Below are positions 57,371 through 64,000 of a stretch of 64,000 nucleotides of DNA, one piece after another. Source of the stretch: Lamprobacter modestohalophilus (GTDB lineage: Bacteria; Pseudomonadota; Gammaproteobacteria; Chromatiales; Chromatiaceae); contig NZ_NRRY01000003.1 in NCBI RefSeq assembly GCF_016583905.1, positions 62,001 to 126,000 of the forward strand, read 5' to 3'. The stretch's first letter is position 1, and each line of letters begins with the position of its first letter. A program made the translations under genes and the position numbers. Under the pieces are notes generated by a model, which made no database searches, was not told where the DNA came from, and saw nothing but the letters and a program-made list of their open reading frames with translations.

Positions 57371-58252
57371 ATGGCTAAGAGCATGACCGCCTTCGCCCGC
57401 CAAGACCGCAGTACCGAGGCCGGCGAGCTGACCTGGGAGGTCCGCAGCGTCAATCATCGCTTCCTCGAGCCGCATCTACGCCTGCCAGAAGACCTGCGCA
57501 GCCTCGAGCCCAAGGTCCGCGAGACCCTGGGCCAGCATCTGAGTCGCGGCAAGATCGACCTCAGCCTGAGGTTAGGCGGGCGCGGTGGGCCAGGCGGCTC
57601 CGCTGGCTCTGCGGAGCTGCGCGTCAACACCGCGCTGCTCGAGGCGCTGCTCAAGGCCGCCGACAAGGTCGCCACCCGCATCGGCGAGCCGGCGGCGCCG
57701 CACATGTTCGACCTGCTGAGCTGGCCCGGCATGCTCGAAGAGGCGCCGAAGGACATGGAGGCCCTCAGCAGCGCCGCGCTCGAGCTCCTCGACCAAAGCC
57801 TCGTCGCCCTCGTCGAAGCCCGCGAGCGCGAGGGCGAGCGGCTGAAGACGCTGCTGCTCGACCGCTGCGACAAGCTCCTCGAACGCGTTGCCGAGGTCCG
57901 CGAACGGATGCCCGAAGTCCTCGCCGCGGTACGCACCCGCATCGCCGACCGACTCGCCGAGGTGCGCGACGAACTCGACGAGACCCGGCTCGAGCAGGAG
58001 ATGACCCTGATCGCCCAACGTCTCGATGTCGACGAAGAGATGGACCGCCTAGAAAGCCACATCACCGAGGTCCGCGACAGCCTCAACAGCGACGAGCCCA
58101 TCGGCCGCCGGCTCGACTTCCTGATGCAAGAACTCAATCGCGAGGCCAATACGCTGAGTTCGAAATCGCCCGATGCCGCGGTCACCCGCGCCGCTGTCGA
58201 TATGAAGGTACTGATCGAGCAGATGCGAGAGCAGGTTCAGAATATCGAGTGA
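57371..58252 (+). CDS. yicC: YicC/YloC family endoribonuclease
   Basis: A 293-residue protein of the YicC family, shown in E. coli and B. subtilis relatives to be an endoribonuclease. It begins MAKSMTAFARQDRSTEAGEL and has WEVRSVNHRFLEPHLRLPED, LGQHLSRGKIDLSLRL, and the C-terminal domain QRLDVDEEMDRLESHITEVR, GRRLDFLMQELNREANTLSS and TRAAVDMKVLIEQMREQVQN. Position opposite rph is conserved in Gammaproteobacteria. Confidence 0.95.
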   Translation: MAKSMTAFARQDRSTEAGELTWEVRSVNHRFLEPHLRLPEDLRSLEPKVRETLGQHLSRGKIDLSLRLGGRGGPGGSAGSAELRVNTALLEALLKAADKVATRIGEPAAPHMFDLLSWPGMLEEAPKDMEALSSAALELLDQSLVALVEAREREGERLKTLLLDRCDKLLERVAEVRERMPEVLAAVRTRIADRLAEVRDELDETRLEQEMTLIAQRLDVDEEMDRLESHITEVRDSLNSDEPIGRRLDFLMQELNREANTLSSKSPDAAVTRAAVDMKVLIEQMREQVQNIE

Positions 58253-58349
58253 GACAGCGTAAGTAAGCACAGCGCAAACGGGGGAGCCTGCACCGCGTTT
58301 TCTTACCGCATACCCCCTGGGACGAGACACGTTTGGCGGAACTCCAGTG

Positions 58350-59924
58350 ATGCGATTTTTCAACACCGAAGGCCCGGTGCGGGCCGAAGACCATTACGTC
58401 TTGCCGCCGCTGCAACGCTGGGATCTTGGTGACGTGCTCGCCCTGATCGAGCAGAAAAAATATTTTCTGCTGCACGCACCACGCCAGACCGGCAAGACCA
58501 GTTGCCTGCTGGCCTTGATGGACTACCTCAACCGCGAGGGCCGCTATCTGGCGGTCTATGCCAATCTCGAAACCGCCCAGGCTGCACGCGAAAACCTCGC
58601 ACTGGCGATGACCGACATCGTGCAGACCATCGCCGCCGAAGCACGCCTGGATACGGGCGAGCAGGGCCTTGCGGAACTGGCAGAAGACGTGCTGGCGCAC
58701 AACGCCCCAACGCGTGCCCTACGCGCCTTTCTGACCCGCTGGTGTGAGCGCTCCGAGCGGCCCCTGGTACTCTTCCTCGACGAGGTCGACGCGCTGGTCG
58801 GCGATACCCTGGTCTCGCTACTGCGACAGTTGCGCGCCGGCTACCGTCAGCGCCCCAGCGCCTTCCCGAGCACCTTGGTGCTCTGCGGCGTACGCGATCT
58901 GCGCGATTACCGCATCCACGCCAGCTCCGAGGCGGAGCCCATCACCGGTGGCAGTGCATTCAACATCAAAGCCGAATCCCTGCGACTGGGGGATTTTCAC
59001 CCCGAAGAGGTCAAGACGCTGCTCGGCGAGCACAGCTTGGAAACCGGGCAGCCATTCACCCCCGAGGCCGTCGAGCGGGTCTGGCATCTGACCCAAGGCC
59101 AGCCCTGGCTCGTCAATGCGCTCGCCTATGAATCCTGCTTCCGGATGCCCGAGGGTCGCGACCGCACCAAGCCTATCAACCGGGCGCTGATCGATCAGGC
59201 AAAAGAGCAGCTGATCCTGCGCCGCGTCACCCATCTCGACCAGCTCGCCGACAAGCTGCGCGAGCCGCGGGTGCGGCGCATCATCGAGCCCATGCTGGCC
59301 GGCACCGCAATGGATGTGATCCCGATCGACGAGCGTGATTATTTGGTCGACCTGGGACTGTTGCGGCGCGTCAATGGCGGCAGCCTGGAGATCGCCAACC
59401 CGATCTACCGCGAAGTGCTGCCACGCACCCTCGCCAGCGGACCCATGGACTCCCTGCCGCAGATCCGCCCGAGTTGGCTCGATGCCGCTGGGAACCTCGA
59501 TCCGGACGCCCTGCTCAACGCCTTCCTCAGCTTCTGGCGCCAGCACGGCGAGGCCCTGCTCGGCAGCGCGCCCTATCACGAAATCGCCCCGCATCTAGTG
59601 CTGATGGCCTTTCTGCAGCGGGTCGTCAATGGCGAGGGCAGCCTAGAGCGCGAATACGCCATCGGGCGGGGCCGCATGGACCTGTGCCTGACCTACCGCG
59701 CGCTGGTGCTTGGGATCGAGCTGAAAGTCTGGCGCCCTGGCGCGCCCGATCCACTGACGGAAGGCCTGGCGCAGCTCGATGGCTACCTGGCCAGTTTGGC
59801 GCTGAACAGCGGCTGGCTGATCATCTTCGACCGCCGCCCCGAGGCGCCACCGCTCGCCGAGCGCCTGGCAAGCAGCCTAACCCGCACACCCGCTGGCCGC
59901 GCAGTGCGGCTGATCCGCGCCTGA
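58350..59924 (+). CDS. AAA-type ATPase with C-terminal PD-(D/E)xK-like domain
   Basis: A 524-residue protein of unknown function. The N-terminal P-loop (FLLHAPRQTGKTSCLLALMD) and Walker B (PLVLFLDEVDALVGDTLV) mark a STAND/AAA-like ATPase; LTQGQPWLVNALAYE resembles the winged-helix lid region. The last ~110 residues hold a PD-(D/E)xK-like core: VNGEGSLEREYAIGRGRMDL, LVLGIELKVWRPG, and LDGYLASLALNSGWLIIFDR, with D, E and K in nuclease positions. Such proteins recur in cyanobacteria and purple sulfur bacteria. A defence or element-maintenance role is speculative. Start ATG 58350 (GTG 58347 adjoins). Confidence 0.82.
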   Translation: MRFFNTEGPVRAEDHYVLPPLQRWDLGDVLALIEQKKYFLLHAPRQTGKTSCLLALMDYLNREGRYLAVYANLETAQAARENLALAMTDIVQTIAAEARLDTGEQGLAELAEDVLAHNAPTRALRAFLTRWCERSERPLVLFLDEVDALVGDTLVSLLRQLRAGYRQRPSAFPSTLVLCGVRDLRDYRIHASSEAEPITGGSAFNIKAESLRLGDFHPEEVKTLLGEHSLETGQPFTPEAVERVWHLTQGQPWLVNALAYESCFRMPEGRDRTKPINRALIDQAKEQLILRRVTHLDQLADKLREPRVRRIIEPMLAGTAMDVIPIDERDYLVDLGLLRRVNGGSLEIANPIYREVLPRTLASGPMDSLPQIRPSWLDAAGNLDPDALLNAFLSFWRQHGEALLGSAPYHEIAPHLVLMAFLQRVVNGEGSLEREYAIGRGRMDLCLTYRALVLGIELKVWRPGAPDPLTEGLAQLDGYLASLALNSGWLIIFDRRPEAPPLAERLASSLTRTPAGRAVRLIRA

Positions 59925-59971
59925 GCTGGTCGGCCAGGTTTCAGTATCATCCAAACCAGCGCTGCAGGTTC

Positions 59972-59998
59972 CAGAATCGGATCTCGGTGAAGATCAAC
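59972..59998 (+). repeat. 27-bp direct repeat, copy 1
   Basis: CAGAATCGGATCTCGGTGAA plus GATCAAC is identical to 61631-61657. Both are preceded 5 nt upstream by GCTGCA. This copy lies 25 bp upstream of the Uma2 N-terminal remnant. Confidence 0.95.
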
Positions 59999-60023
59999 AG
60001 AAGATTGAATGAGAGGTAGAGCC

Positions 60024-60116
60024 ATGTCCGTGCAGCCGGCTCCACAGATCAGCTTTGATGATTGGCTGTGGGGAGATCGCGCGTTCTACGATCACCGACG
60101 TGATGTGGTTACTAAT
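60024..60116 (+). pseudogene. Uma2 family gene, N-terminal remnant
   Basis: The frame from ATG 60024 reads SVQPAPQISFDDWLWGDRAF then YDHRRDVVTN and diverges. This is the usual N-terminus of Uma2/DUF820 PD-(D/E)xK-like proteins, joined after about 25 residues to a DVVTN segment that belongs much later in the protein. So the middle is deleted and the end is missing. GAGGT lies upstream of the ATG. The matching 3' part begins at 61678. Confidence 0.7.
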
Positions 60117-60174
60117 ATCAGATCTCGGTGGAGACGCCATGGGCGCTCCGGTCGCATCCAACGGAGATGGCAAG

Positions 60175-60333
60175 ATGAGCTATCCAGAGCTTGATCGCAT
60201 GACCCTCGACCCAGGAAAGATGGGTGGAAAACCCTGTATCCGCGGGATTCGGATCACCGTGGGTACGATGACCGGTTTGCTGGCGGCCGGCGAGAGCATC
60301 GACAGCGTCTTGGGTCAGTTGTTAGCCAAATAA
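60175..60333 (+). pseudogene. DUF433 protein, C-terminally shortened
   Basis: A 52-codon frame, MSYPELDRMTLDPGKMGGKP then CIRGIRITVGTMTGLLAAGE, is the DUF433 (VapB-like antitoxin) core. Family members usually continue about 20 residues more with a segment like YPxLTxEDVxAAL; here SVLGQLLAK ends at a stop that overlaps the 3' end of the convergent ATPase gene by 12 nt. GGAG lies 8 nt upstream of the ATG, so it might still be translated. I read it as truncated by rearrangement. Confidence 0.65.
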
Positions 60334-61581
60334 TCGATGAGAAGGCACTGCCCAGTAGCCAGGTTCGATCTCTCCTAATTGATCACCACAATAGACCACC
60401 AGCCCTCCAAGCCATCGTTCACCTAGCTTGGCTGCGAGTCGCTTCATTCCGCCGAGGTCTGTTGCGCTAACAGTCTTCCGGCTCTTGACTTCTAGGCCCA
60501 AAAAGCCCGTCATCGTTTGCAACAAAAAATCAACCTCCAAGCCAGAGCGGGTGCGGTAGTAAAATAGCTGCGTGTCGGACTGCAATGTCCGTAGCCACTT
60601 GATCAATTCGGCTGCCACATAGGTTTCAAAAAAATGCCCGTCCATGGGCGCATCGGTGGAACGGCCGATCAGCGAACGCAGTAGTCCACAATCCATCCAG
60701 AACACTTTTGGCGTCTTGACCACCTGACTGGTAATGTTTTCGGCATAGGGTTGGAGCAGGAAGGCCTGATACGACAAGCGCAGGTATTCCATGTAACGCC
60801 GTGCTGTCTCGACGGCTACGCCGGCATCGCGCGCCAACTCGGAAAACGACAACATCTGGCCGGAACGCAAGGCGGCGAGCTTCTGAAAACGGCGGAACGG
60901 CTTGAGATCATCCAGACGCGCCAGATCCCCCAAGTCACGTTCCAGATAGGTGATTTCATAGGACTTCAGCCAGCGTTGACGCATCGACTCGTCGAGCGCG
61001 AGTAAGCCGGGCATGCCTCCCCATTTCCAAAGATGACATTGGGCTTGTTGGTACCGTTCCGCGATGTATCCAAATAAGACCACCGGCTCCTCCCGCAGGC
61101 AATCCAGCGGTCGGTCGCTCGCCAGCAGTCGCGCCAGCAGTGGTTCAGACAATTCACTCTGCTCGTCGGCAACAAGCTCAGAAAGCATCAGCGGGAAAAG
61201 CTCGTAGAGAAAGACGCGCCCCGCCAGAGACTCTTTGATGTTCTTCAACAACAAAATCTGTGCCGAGCCCAGTAAGGCACTGAAATCCAATCGTCCATCA
61301 TCGTAGGCAAACTTGACCTTATCGAGCAACTCGGGCGCTTTTTGCACCTCATCGAGCACCGCTTTGCCGACGGTCTTTCCCCAGGCAAAAGAACTCACTG
61401 CTGAGAGTTGATCGCGATATTCGATCGCGTCGAGGTTGTAGTAGGCGAGATCGGCATAAAGCCGGCGGACCGATGTCGTCTTGCCGGTCTGACGAGCGCC
61501 CGTTAGCAACACTAACCCGCGCAGATCAGCCGCAGGAAGCACCTGTTCGGCCCATCGTTTTACCTGTAAATGTTCTCTCAT
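60322..61581 (-). CDS. AAA_14 / DUF4143 family ATPase
   Basis: A 419-residue protein: Walker A LLTGARQTGKTTSVRRLY, Walker B GKAVLDEVQKAPELL, GSAQILLLKNIKESLAGRVF, and a DUF4143 C-terminal domain with PD-(D/E)xK-like RTRSGLEVDFLLQ and GLEVKSRKT. SYEITYLERDLGDLARLDDL and ARDAGVAVETARRYMEYLRL form the winged-helix part. It is intact. It lies between two Uma2 fragments and inside a pair of 27-bp direct repeats, so it was probably brought in or trapped by rearrangement. Only distantly similar to the AAA_14 protein at 35449-36627. Confidence 0.88.
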   Translation of the reverse strand: MREHLQVKRWAEQVLPAADLRGLVLLTGARQTGKTTSVRRLYADLAYYNLDAIEYRDQLSAVSSFAWGKTVGKAVLDEVQKAPELLDKVKFAYDDGRLDFSALLGSAQILLLKNIKESLAGRVFLYELFPLMLSELVADEQSELSEPLLARLLASDRPLDCLREEPVVLFGYIAERYQQAQCHLWKWGGMPGLLALDESMRQRWLKSYEITYLERDLGDLARLDDLKPFRRFQKLAALRSGQMLSFSELARDAGVAVETARRYMEYLRLSYQAFLLQPYAENITSQVVKTPKVFWMDCGLLRSLIGRSTDAPMDGHFFETYVAAELIKWLRTLQSDTQLFYYRTRSGLEVDFLLQTMTGFLGLEVKSRKTVSATDLGGMKRLAAKLGERWLGGLVVYCGDQLGEIEPGYWAVPSHRLFG

Positions 61582-61630
61582 GCCGAGAAATATAGCAGGT
61601 ATTTAGGCGAGGTTCCGATGCTGCACGCGT

Positions 61631-61657
61631 CAGAATCGGATCTCGGTGAAGATCAAC
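61631..61657 (+). repeat. 27-bp direct repeat, copy 2
   Basis: Identical to 59972-59998. It is followed after 20 bp by the Uma2 C-terminal remnant. The two copies bracket 1.63 kb containing the Uma2 N-terminal remnant, DUF433 and AAA_14 genes. Confidence 0.95.
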
Positions 61658-61677
61658 TAGGATATGATGACTGACCT

Positions 61678-61791
61678 GATGTGGTTACCAATCCACAGCT
61701 GATCGTCGAAGTGTTGTCGGAGTCCACCGAAGCCTACAATCGCGGACAGAAGTTTGCGCATTACCGCGCGCTAGAGAGCCTCGAGGCCAAG
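61678..61791 (+). pseudogene. Uma2 family gene, C-terminal remnant
   Basis: In frame from 61678 it reads DVVTNPQLIVEVLSESTEAY then NRGQKFAHYRALESLEA, the unmistakable Uma2 C-terminal motif (VEVLSxSTEAxDRxxKFxxYRxxxSL). It has no N-terminal part and runs on into the GAF gene's frame. The start repeats the DVVTN codons found at 60101-60116 with one base change (TGATGTGGTTAC(T/C)AAT). Confidence 0.85.
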
Positions 61792-61800
61792 AGAACAACC

Positions 61801-62553
61801 ATGGCGCGACTTGTTGTTGAACAGTTAGTCGGCGTAACCACGCTGATCGAGCAGAAACCAAACCTCGAGGAAGGCCTACGCGACCTCGCCGGGTTGACGG
61901 CGCGCTCTATCGGGGCAGGGCGCTGCTCGGTGATGCTGTTGTCTGGCAGCAGCGACGCGGGCGGGCAGGATCTCAAGGTGTACTCGCATTTCGGCGACCT
62001 GCCAGCAATCGCCTACCAGGTACCGGCAAAACCGCACTCGAGTATCGCCTGGCAGGTGGCCTCGACGCGCCAGGCGTTGATGGTCAATGATGTCATCGCC
62101 TCGCCGTTGGCCAGTTTTGCCGCGCAGCCCGAGCGCATCGATGAGCCCTTCATGTCAGCCCCCATCACCACCGCCAACAGCGTGCTGGGCGTGATCAACG
62201 TGAGCAAGCGTCTGCAGGGTGACCGCTTCAGCGAGGCGGACCTCGAGCTGTTGGAGCTCTTCGCGCTGTTCGTGGGCAAGTCGATCCATGTCTTCCAGCT
62301 CGAGAGACTCTCCGAATCGCGCATCCTGCAGATGGCTCAGGTGCTTGATCAGCGTGAAGCGGGTGGGGCCGGGCCGATCAATCCTGATCCAGCCCGGATT
62401 GCCAAGATCGTGGCGAAATCCTTCTATCGCGAGCTCACCTTGGCCGGCTTCGGCCCTAAAGCCATCATGTCCGTCGCCAGCGAGGTCTTAGGTCAGCTGA
62501 ACGACACCCTGAGTTCGCATCGCGCGCGTCTCGAGCGTCGAGAAGACGACTAA
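61801..62553 (+). CDS. GAF domain protein
   Basis: From ATG 61801 a 250-residue soluble protein with one GAF domain (about residues 10-165: TLIEQKPNLEEGLRDLAGLT, AGRCSVMLLSGSSD, SIAWQVASTRQALMVNDVIA, SAPITTANSVLGVINVSKRL, FSEADLELLELFALFVGKSI). A conserved C-terminal helical part follows (PARIAKIVAKSFYRELTLAG). GAF domains bind small ligands; which one is unknown and no output domain is visible. The frame is open upstream to 61681 through the Uma2 remnant, so a read-through chimera is possible, but Met61801 begins the GAF family sequence. The next gene is 36 nt downstream. Confidence 0.8.
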   Translation: MARLVVEQLVGVTTLIEQKPNLEEGLRDLAGLTARSIGAGRCSVMLLSGSSDAGGQDLKVYSHFGDLPAIAYQVPAKPHSSIAWQVASTRQALMVNDVIASPLASFAAQPERIDEPFMSAPITTANSVLGVINVSKRLQGDRFSEADLELLELFALFVGKSIHVFQLERLSESRILQMAQVLDQREAGGAGPINPDPARIAKIVAKSFYRELTLAGFGPKAIMSVASEVLGQLNDTLSSHRARLERREDD

Positions 62554-62589
62554 CGGACCGCCACCCCTCACCTCAACAATCCGTGCACC

Positions 62590-64000
62590 ATGAAACGCAT
62601 TCACCTGCCAGCCAGCCTTGCCCTCAGCATCCTGCTGCTCACTAGCCTCGCTGGCGGCGTCATCCTCACCTGGCTACAGGTCAACAACGCACCCGATACC
62701 TACTTCCCGCCCAGCGTGCCGACGGTTCAGTTCGAGCACCAACTGCGCGAGACCTTTCCCACCGATGAGGTCCTGGTCGCCCTGTTCGAGGGCCAGGATC
62801 TCTTTGAGGACAGCTTCCTCGAGCCCTTTCTGCGCCTCACCCAGCGCATGGAGCAACTGTCGCAGGTCGATCGCGTGCTCGCGGTTGGCGCCTTCGACCA
62901 GATTCGCGGCACCGCCGATGGCTTTGCGGTCGAGCCGCTGCTCTCCGCCGATCTCCTCGATCAGCTCGATCCAGACCAACGCCGCGCACGCGTGCTGAAC
63001 GATCGCTTTGCCCCCGGTCTGCTGGTCACCACCGACGGCACCGGTTTCTCGCTCATCATCCGGCCCAAGACGCTCGATGGCAGCCTGCAACGCCTCGCCC
63101 TGCAACAGGCGCTGCTCGACGCCATCGCCGAAGAGGGCCTGAGCGACCAACACACCGCCCTGGCCGGCCAGCTCGCCGTCGATGTCGCCGAGCTGCACGC
63201 CATGCTGCACGACATCCTCATCTTCGTGCCCGGCACCCTCGCCATCGGCCTCTTCGTCGTCTGGCTGCTGTTTCGCCGCCTACTCGCTGTGGTTGTCAGC
63301 GCGCTCACCATCAGCGCCGTCACCCTGCTCACCCTGGCGTTGCTAGTGCTGGCCGGCCAACCCTTCACCCTCATCGCGGCCATTCTGCCGCCGTTGATGT
63401 CGGCCCTGACCCTGGCCAGTCTGATCCATTGGTTCAATGCCATGGCCCATGCCGCCCAGCGCGGCCTCACTGGCAAGGAGCGCATCGACTGGGCCTATGC
63501 CCAAGTCGCCAAACCCATCCTCTTCGCCAGCCTCACCACCTCGGTCGGTCTCGCCTCCCTCGGCTTCAGCCCGATCCGTCCGATCGCGGCCTTCGGGCTC
63601 GCCGCCGCCGCCGGCCTGCTCATTCAGTGCGCGTTCGCGCTGCTACTGGTGCCCGCACTCTTCGAGCGTTGGGATCAGCAGACCTGGGTGCGCCGCTCCG
63701 GCGGCCTGCGCTGGCTCGATCATCTGGTGCGCTCCCTGCGCGATCTTGGCATGCGTCGCGCCGGTTGGGTGGTCGCGATCACGGTGCTGATCATGGCTGC
63801 CGGTGCGCCCTTCATCGCCCGCATCCAGACCGAAACCAATCTGCTCTATTTCTTCACCCCCGAAGCGCCCATCCGCCAGTCAACCGAGCGCATTCAGGAG
63901 CGCCTAATCGGCGTCACCAGCCTGGAGATCATCCTCGACATGCCCGCGCGTGATGGCCTCAAAGCGCCCGAGCAGCTGCGCCGTATCGCCGAGCTACAGG
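62590..64000 (+). CDS. RND-superfamily (MMPL/SSD-type) exporter, 5' part
   Basis: The frame from ATG 62590 stays open to the end of the window (470 codons). It starts KRIHLPASLALSILLLTSLA (membrane segment 1), then a periplasmic domain (PDTYFPPSVPTVQFEHQLRE, PTDEVLVALFEGQDLFEDSF, GTGFSLIIRPKTLDGSLQRL). A run of membrane segments follows (VPGTLAIGLFVVWLLFRRLL, ALTISAVTLLTLALLVLAGQ, ILPPLMSALTLASLIHWFNA, AKPILFASLTTSVGLASLGF) and a second periplasmic domain begins (RIQTETNLLYFFTPEAPIRQ). This is the layout of MMPL-like RND exporters of lipids or hopanoids; substrate is unknown. Confidence 0.88.
   Translation, partial: MKRIHLPASLALSILLLTSLAGGVILTWLQVNNAPDTYFPPSVPTVQFEHQLRETFPTDEVLVALFEGQDLFEDSFLEPFLRLTQRMEQLSQVDRVLAVGAFDQIRGTADGFAVEPLLSADLLDQLDPDQRRARVLNDRFAPGLLVTTDGTGFSLIIRPKTLDGSLQRLALQQALLDAIAEEGLSDQHTALAGQLAVDVAELHAMLHDILIFVPGTLAIGLFVVWLLFRRLLAVVVSALTISAVTLLTLALLVLAGQPFTLIAAILPPLMSALTLASLIHWFNAMAHAAQRGLTGKERIDWAYAQVAKPILFASLTTSVGLASLGFSPIRPIAAFGLAAAAGLLIQCAFALLLVPALFERWDQQTWVRRSGGLRWLDHLVRSLRDLGMRRAGWVVAITVLIMAAGAPFIARIQTETNLLYFFTPEAPIRQSTERIQERLIGVTSLEIILDMPARDGLKAPEQLRRIAELQ

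Overview
The window reads as chromosome from a purple sulfur bacterium (Gammaproteobacteria, Chromatiales, probably Chromatiaceae, and probably from a saline or alkaline habitat). The evidence is a Gly/Tyr-rich secreted protein of the sulfur globule envelope type (14072-14485), a gene run tkt-gap-pgk-pyk-fba with a Calvin-cycle-type class II aldolase, high G+C, and canonical gammaproteobacterial neighbourhoods (pyrG-kdsA-eno-ftsB-ispD-ispF-truD, rnhA-dnaQ, coaBC-dut divergent from radC-rpmB-rpmG, rph divergent from yicC). An NhaD antiporter beside an A/V-type rotary ATPase supports salt or pH stress. Genus was not determined.

Layout. 1-6.4 kb: carbon metabolism, tkt (3' part), gap, pgk, pyk, fba, closed by an intrinsic terminator. 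6.4-9.3 kb: 7-deazaguanine (queuosine precursor) genes queC, a three-domain queD and queE. 9.3-12.7 kb: mltD facing a methyltransferase-rnhA-dnaQ run. 12.9-14.6 kb: an FNR-type regulator with an FNR box in its leader, and the sulfur globule gene with its own promoter and terminator. 14.8-21.6 kb: pyrG, kdsA, eno, ftsB, ispD, ispF, truD. 21.7-31.8 kb (minus strand): an A/V-ATPase operon in the order H/G, C, I, K, F, E, A, B followed by nhaD; no subunit D is present. 32-35.3 kb: xpaC-like and telA genes around a small lipoprotein. 35.4-36.7 kb: an AAA_14/DUF4143 ATPase gene with a 41-bp palindrome at its 5' end. 36.7-45.2 kb: uvrB, an aspartate-type aminotransferase, an RND efflux pair and an SNase-like membrane protein. 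45.2-52.3 kb: rpmG, rpmB, radC (in frame with a GNAT toxin-like domain behind a DUF1778 antitoxin), coaBC, dut, argB, pyrE and a TauE/SafE-type membrane protein. 52.4-58.3 kb: yggU, a coiled-coil protein, yggT, proC, yggS, rdgB, rph, yicC. 58.3-62.6 kb: accessory DNA with two P-loop ATPases, Uma2 gene fragments, a shortened DUF433 gene and a GAF protein. 62.6-64.0 kb: the 5' part of an RND-superfamily exporter.

Most genes are housekeeping and well conserved. The distinctive features are: a QueD fused from three PTPS-type domains, only one of which keeps all the key residues, joined by a 15-bp minisatellite linker; a GNAT toxin-like domain that reads straight into RadC; a rotary ATPase operon without subunit D and with an 11-residue-repeat extension on subunit I; a 41-bp inverted repeat at an AAA_14 gene; a 76-nt dispersed repeat (61/76 identical) after fba and after argB in opposite orientation; and a Uma2/DUF433/AAA_14 locus flanked by a perfect 27-bp direct repeat. 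No rRNA, tRNA, CRISPR array, complete insertion sequence or prophage was recognised by eye.
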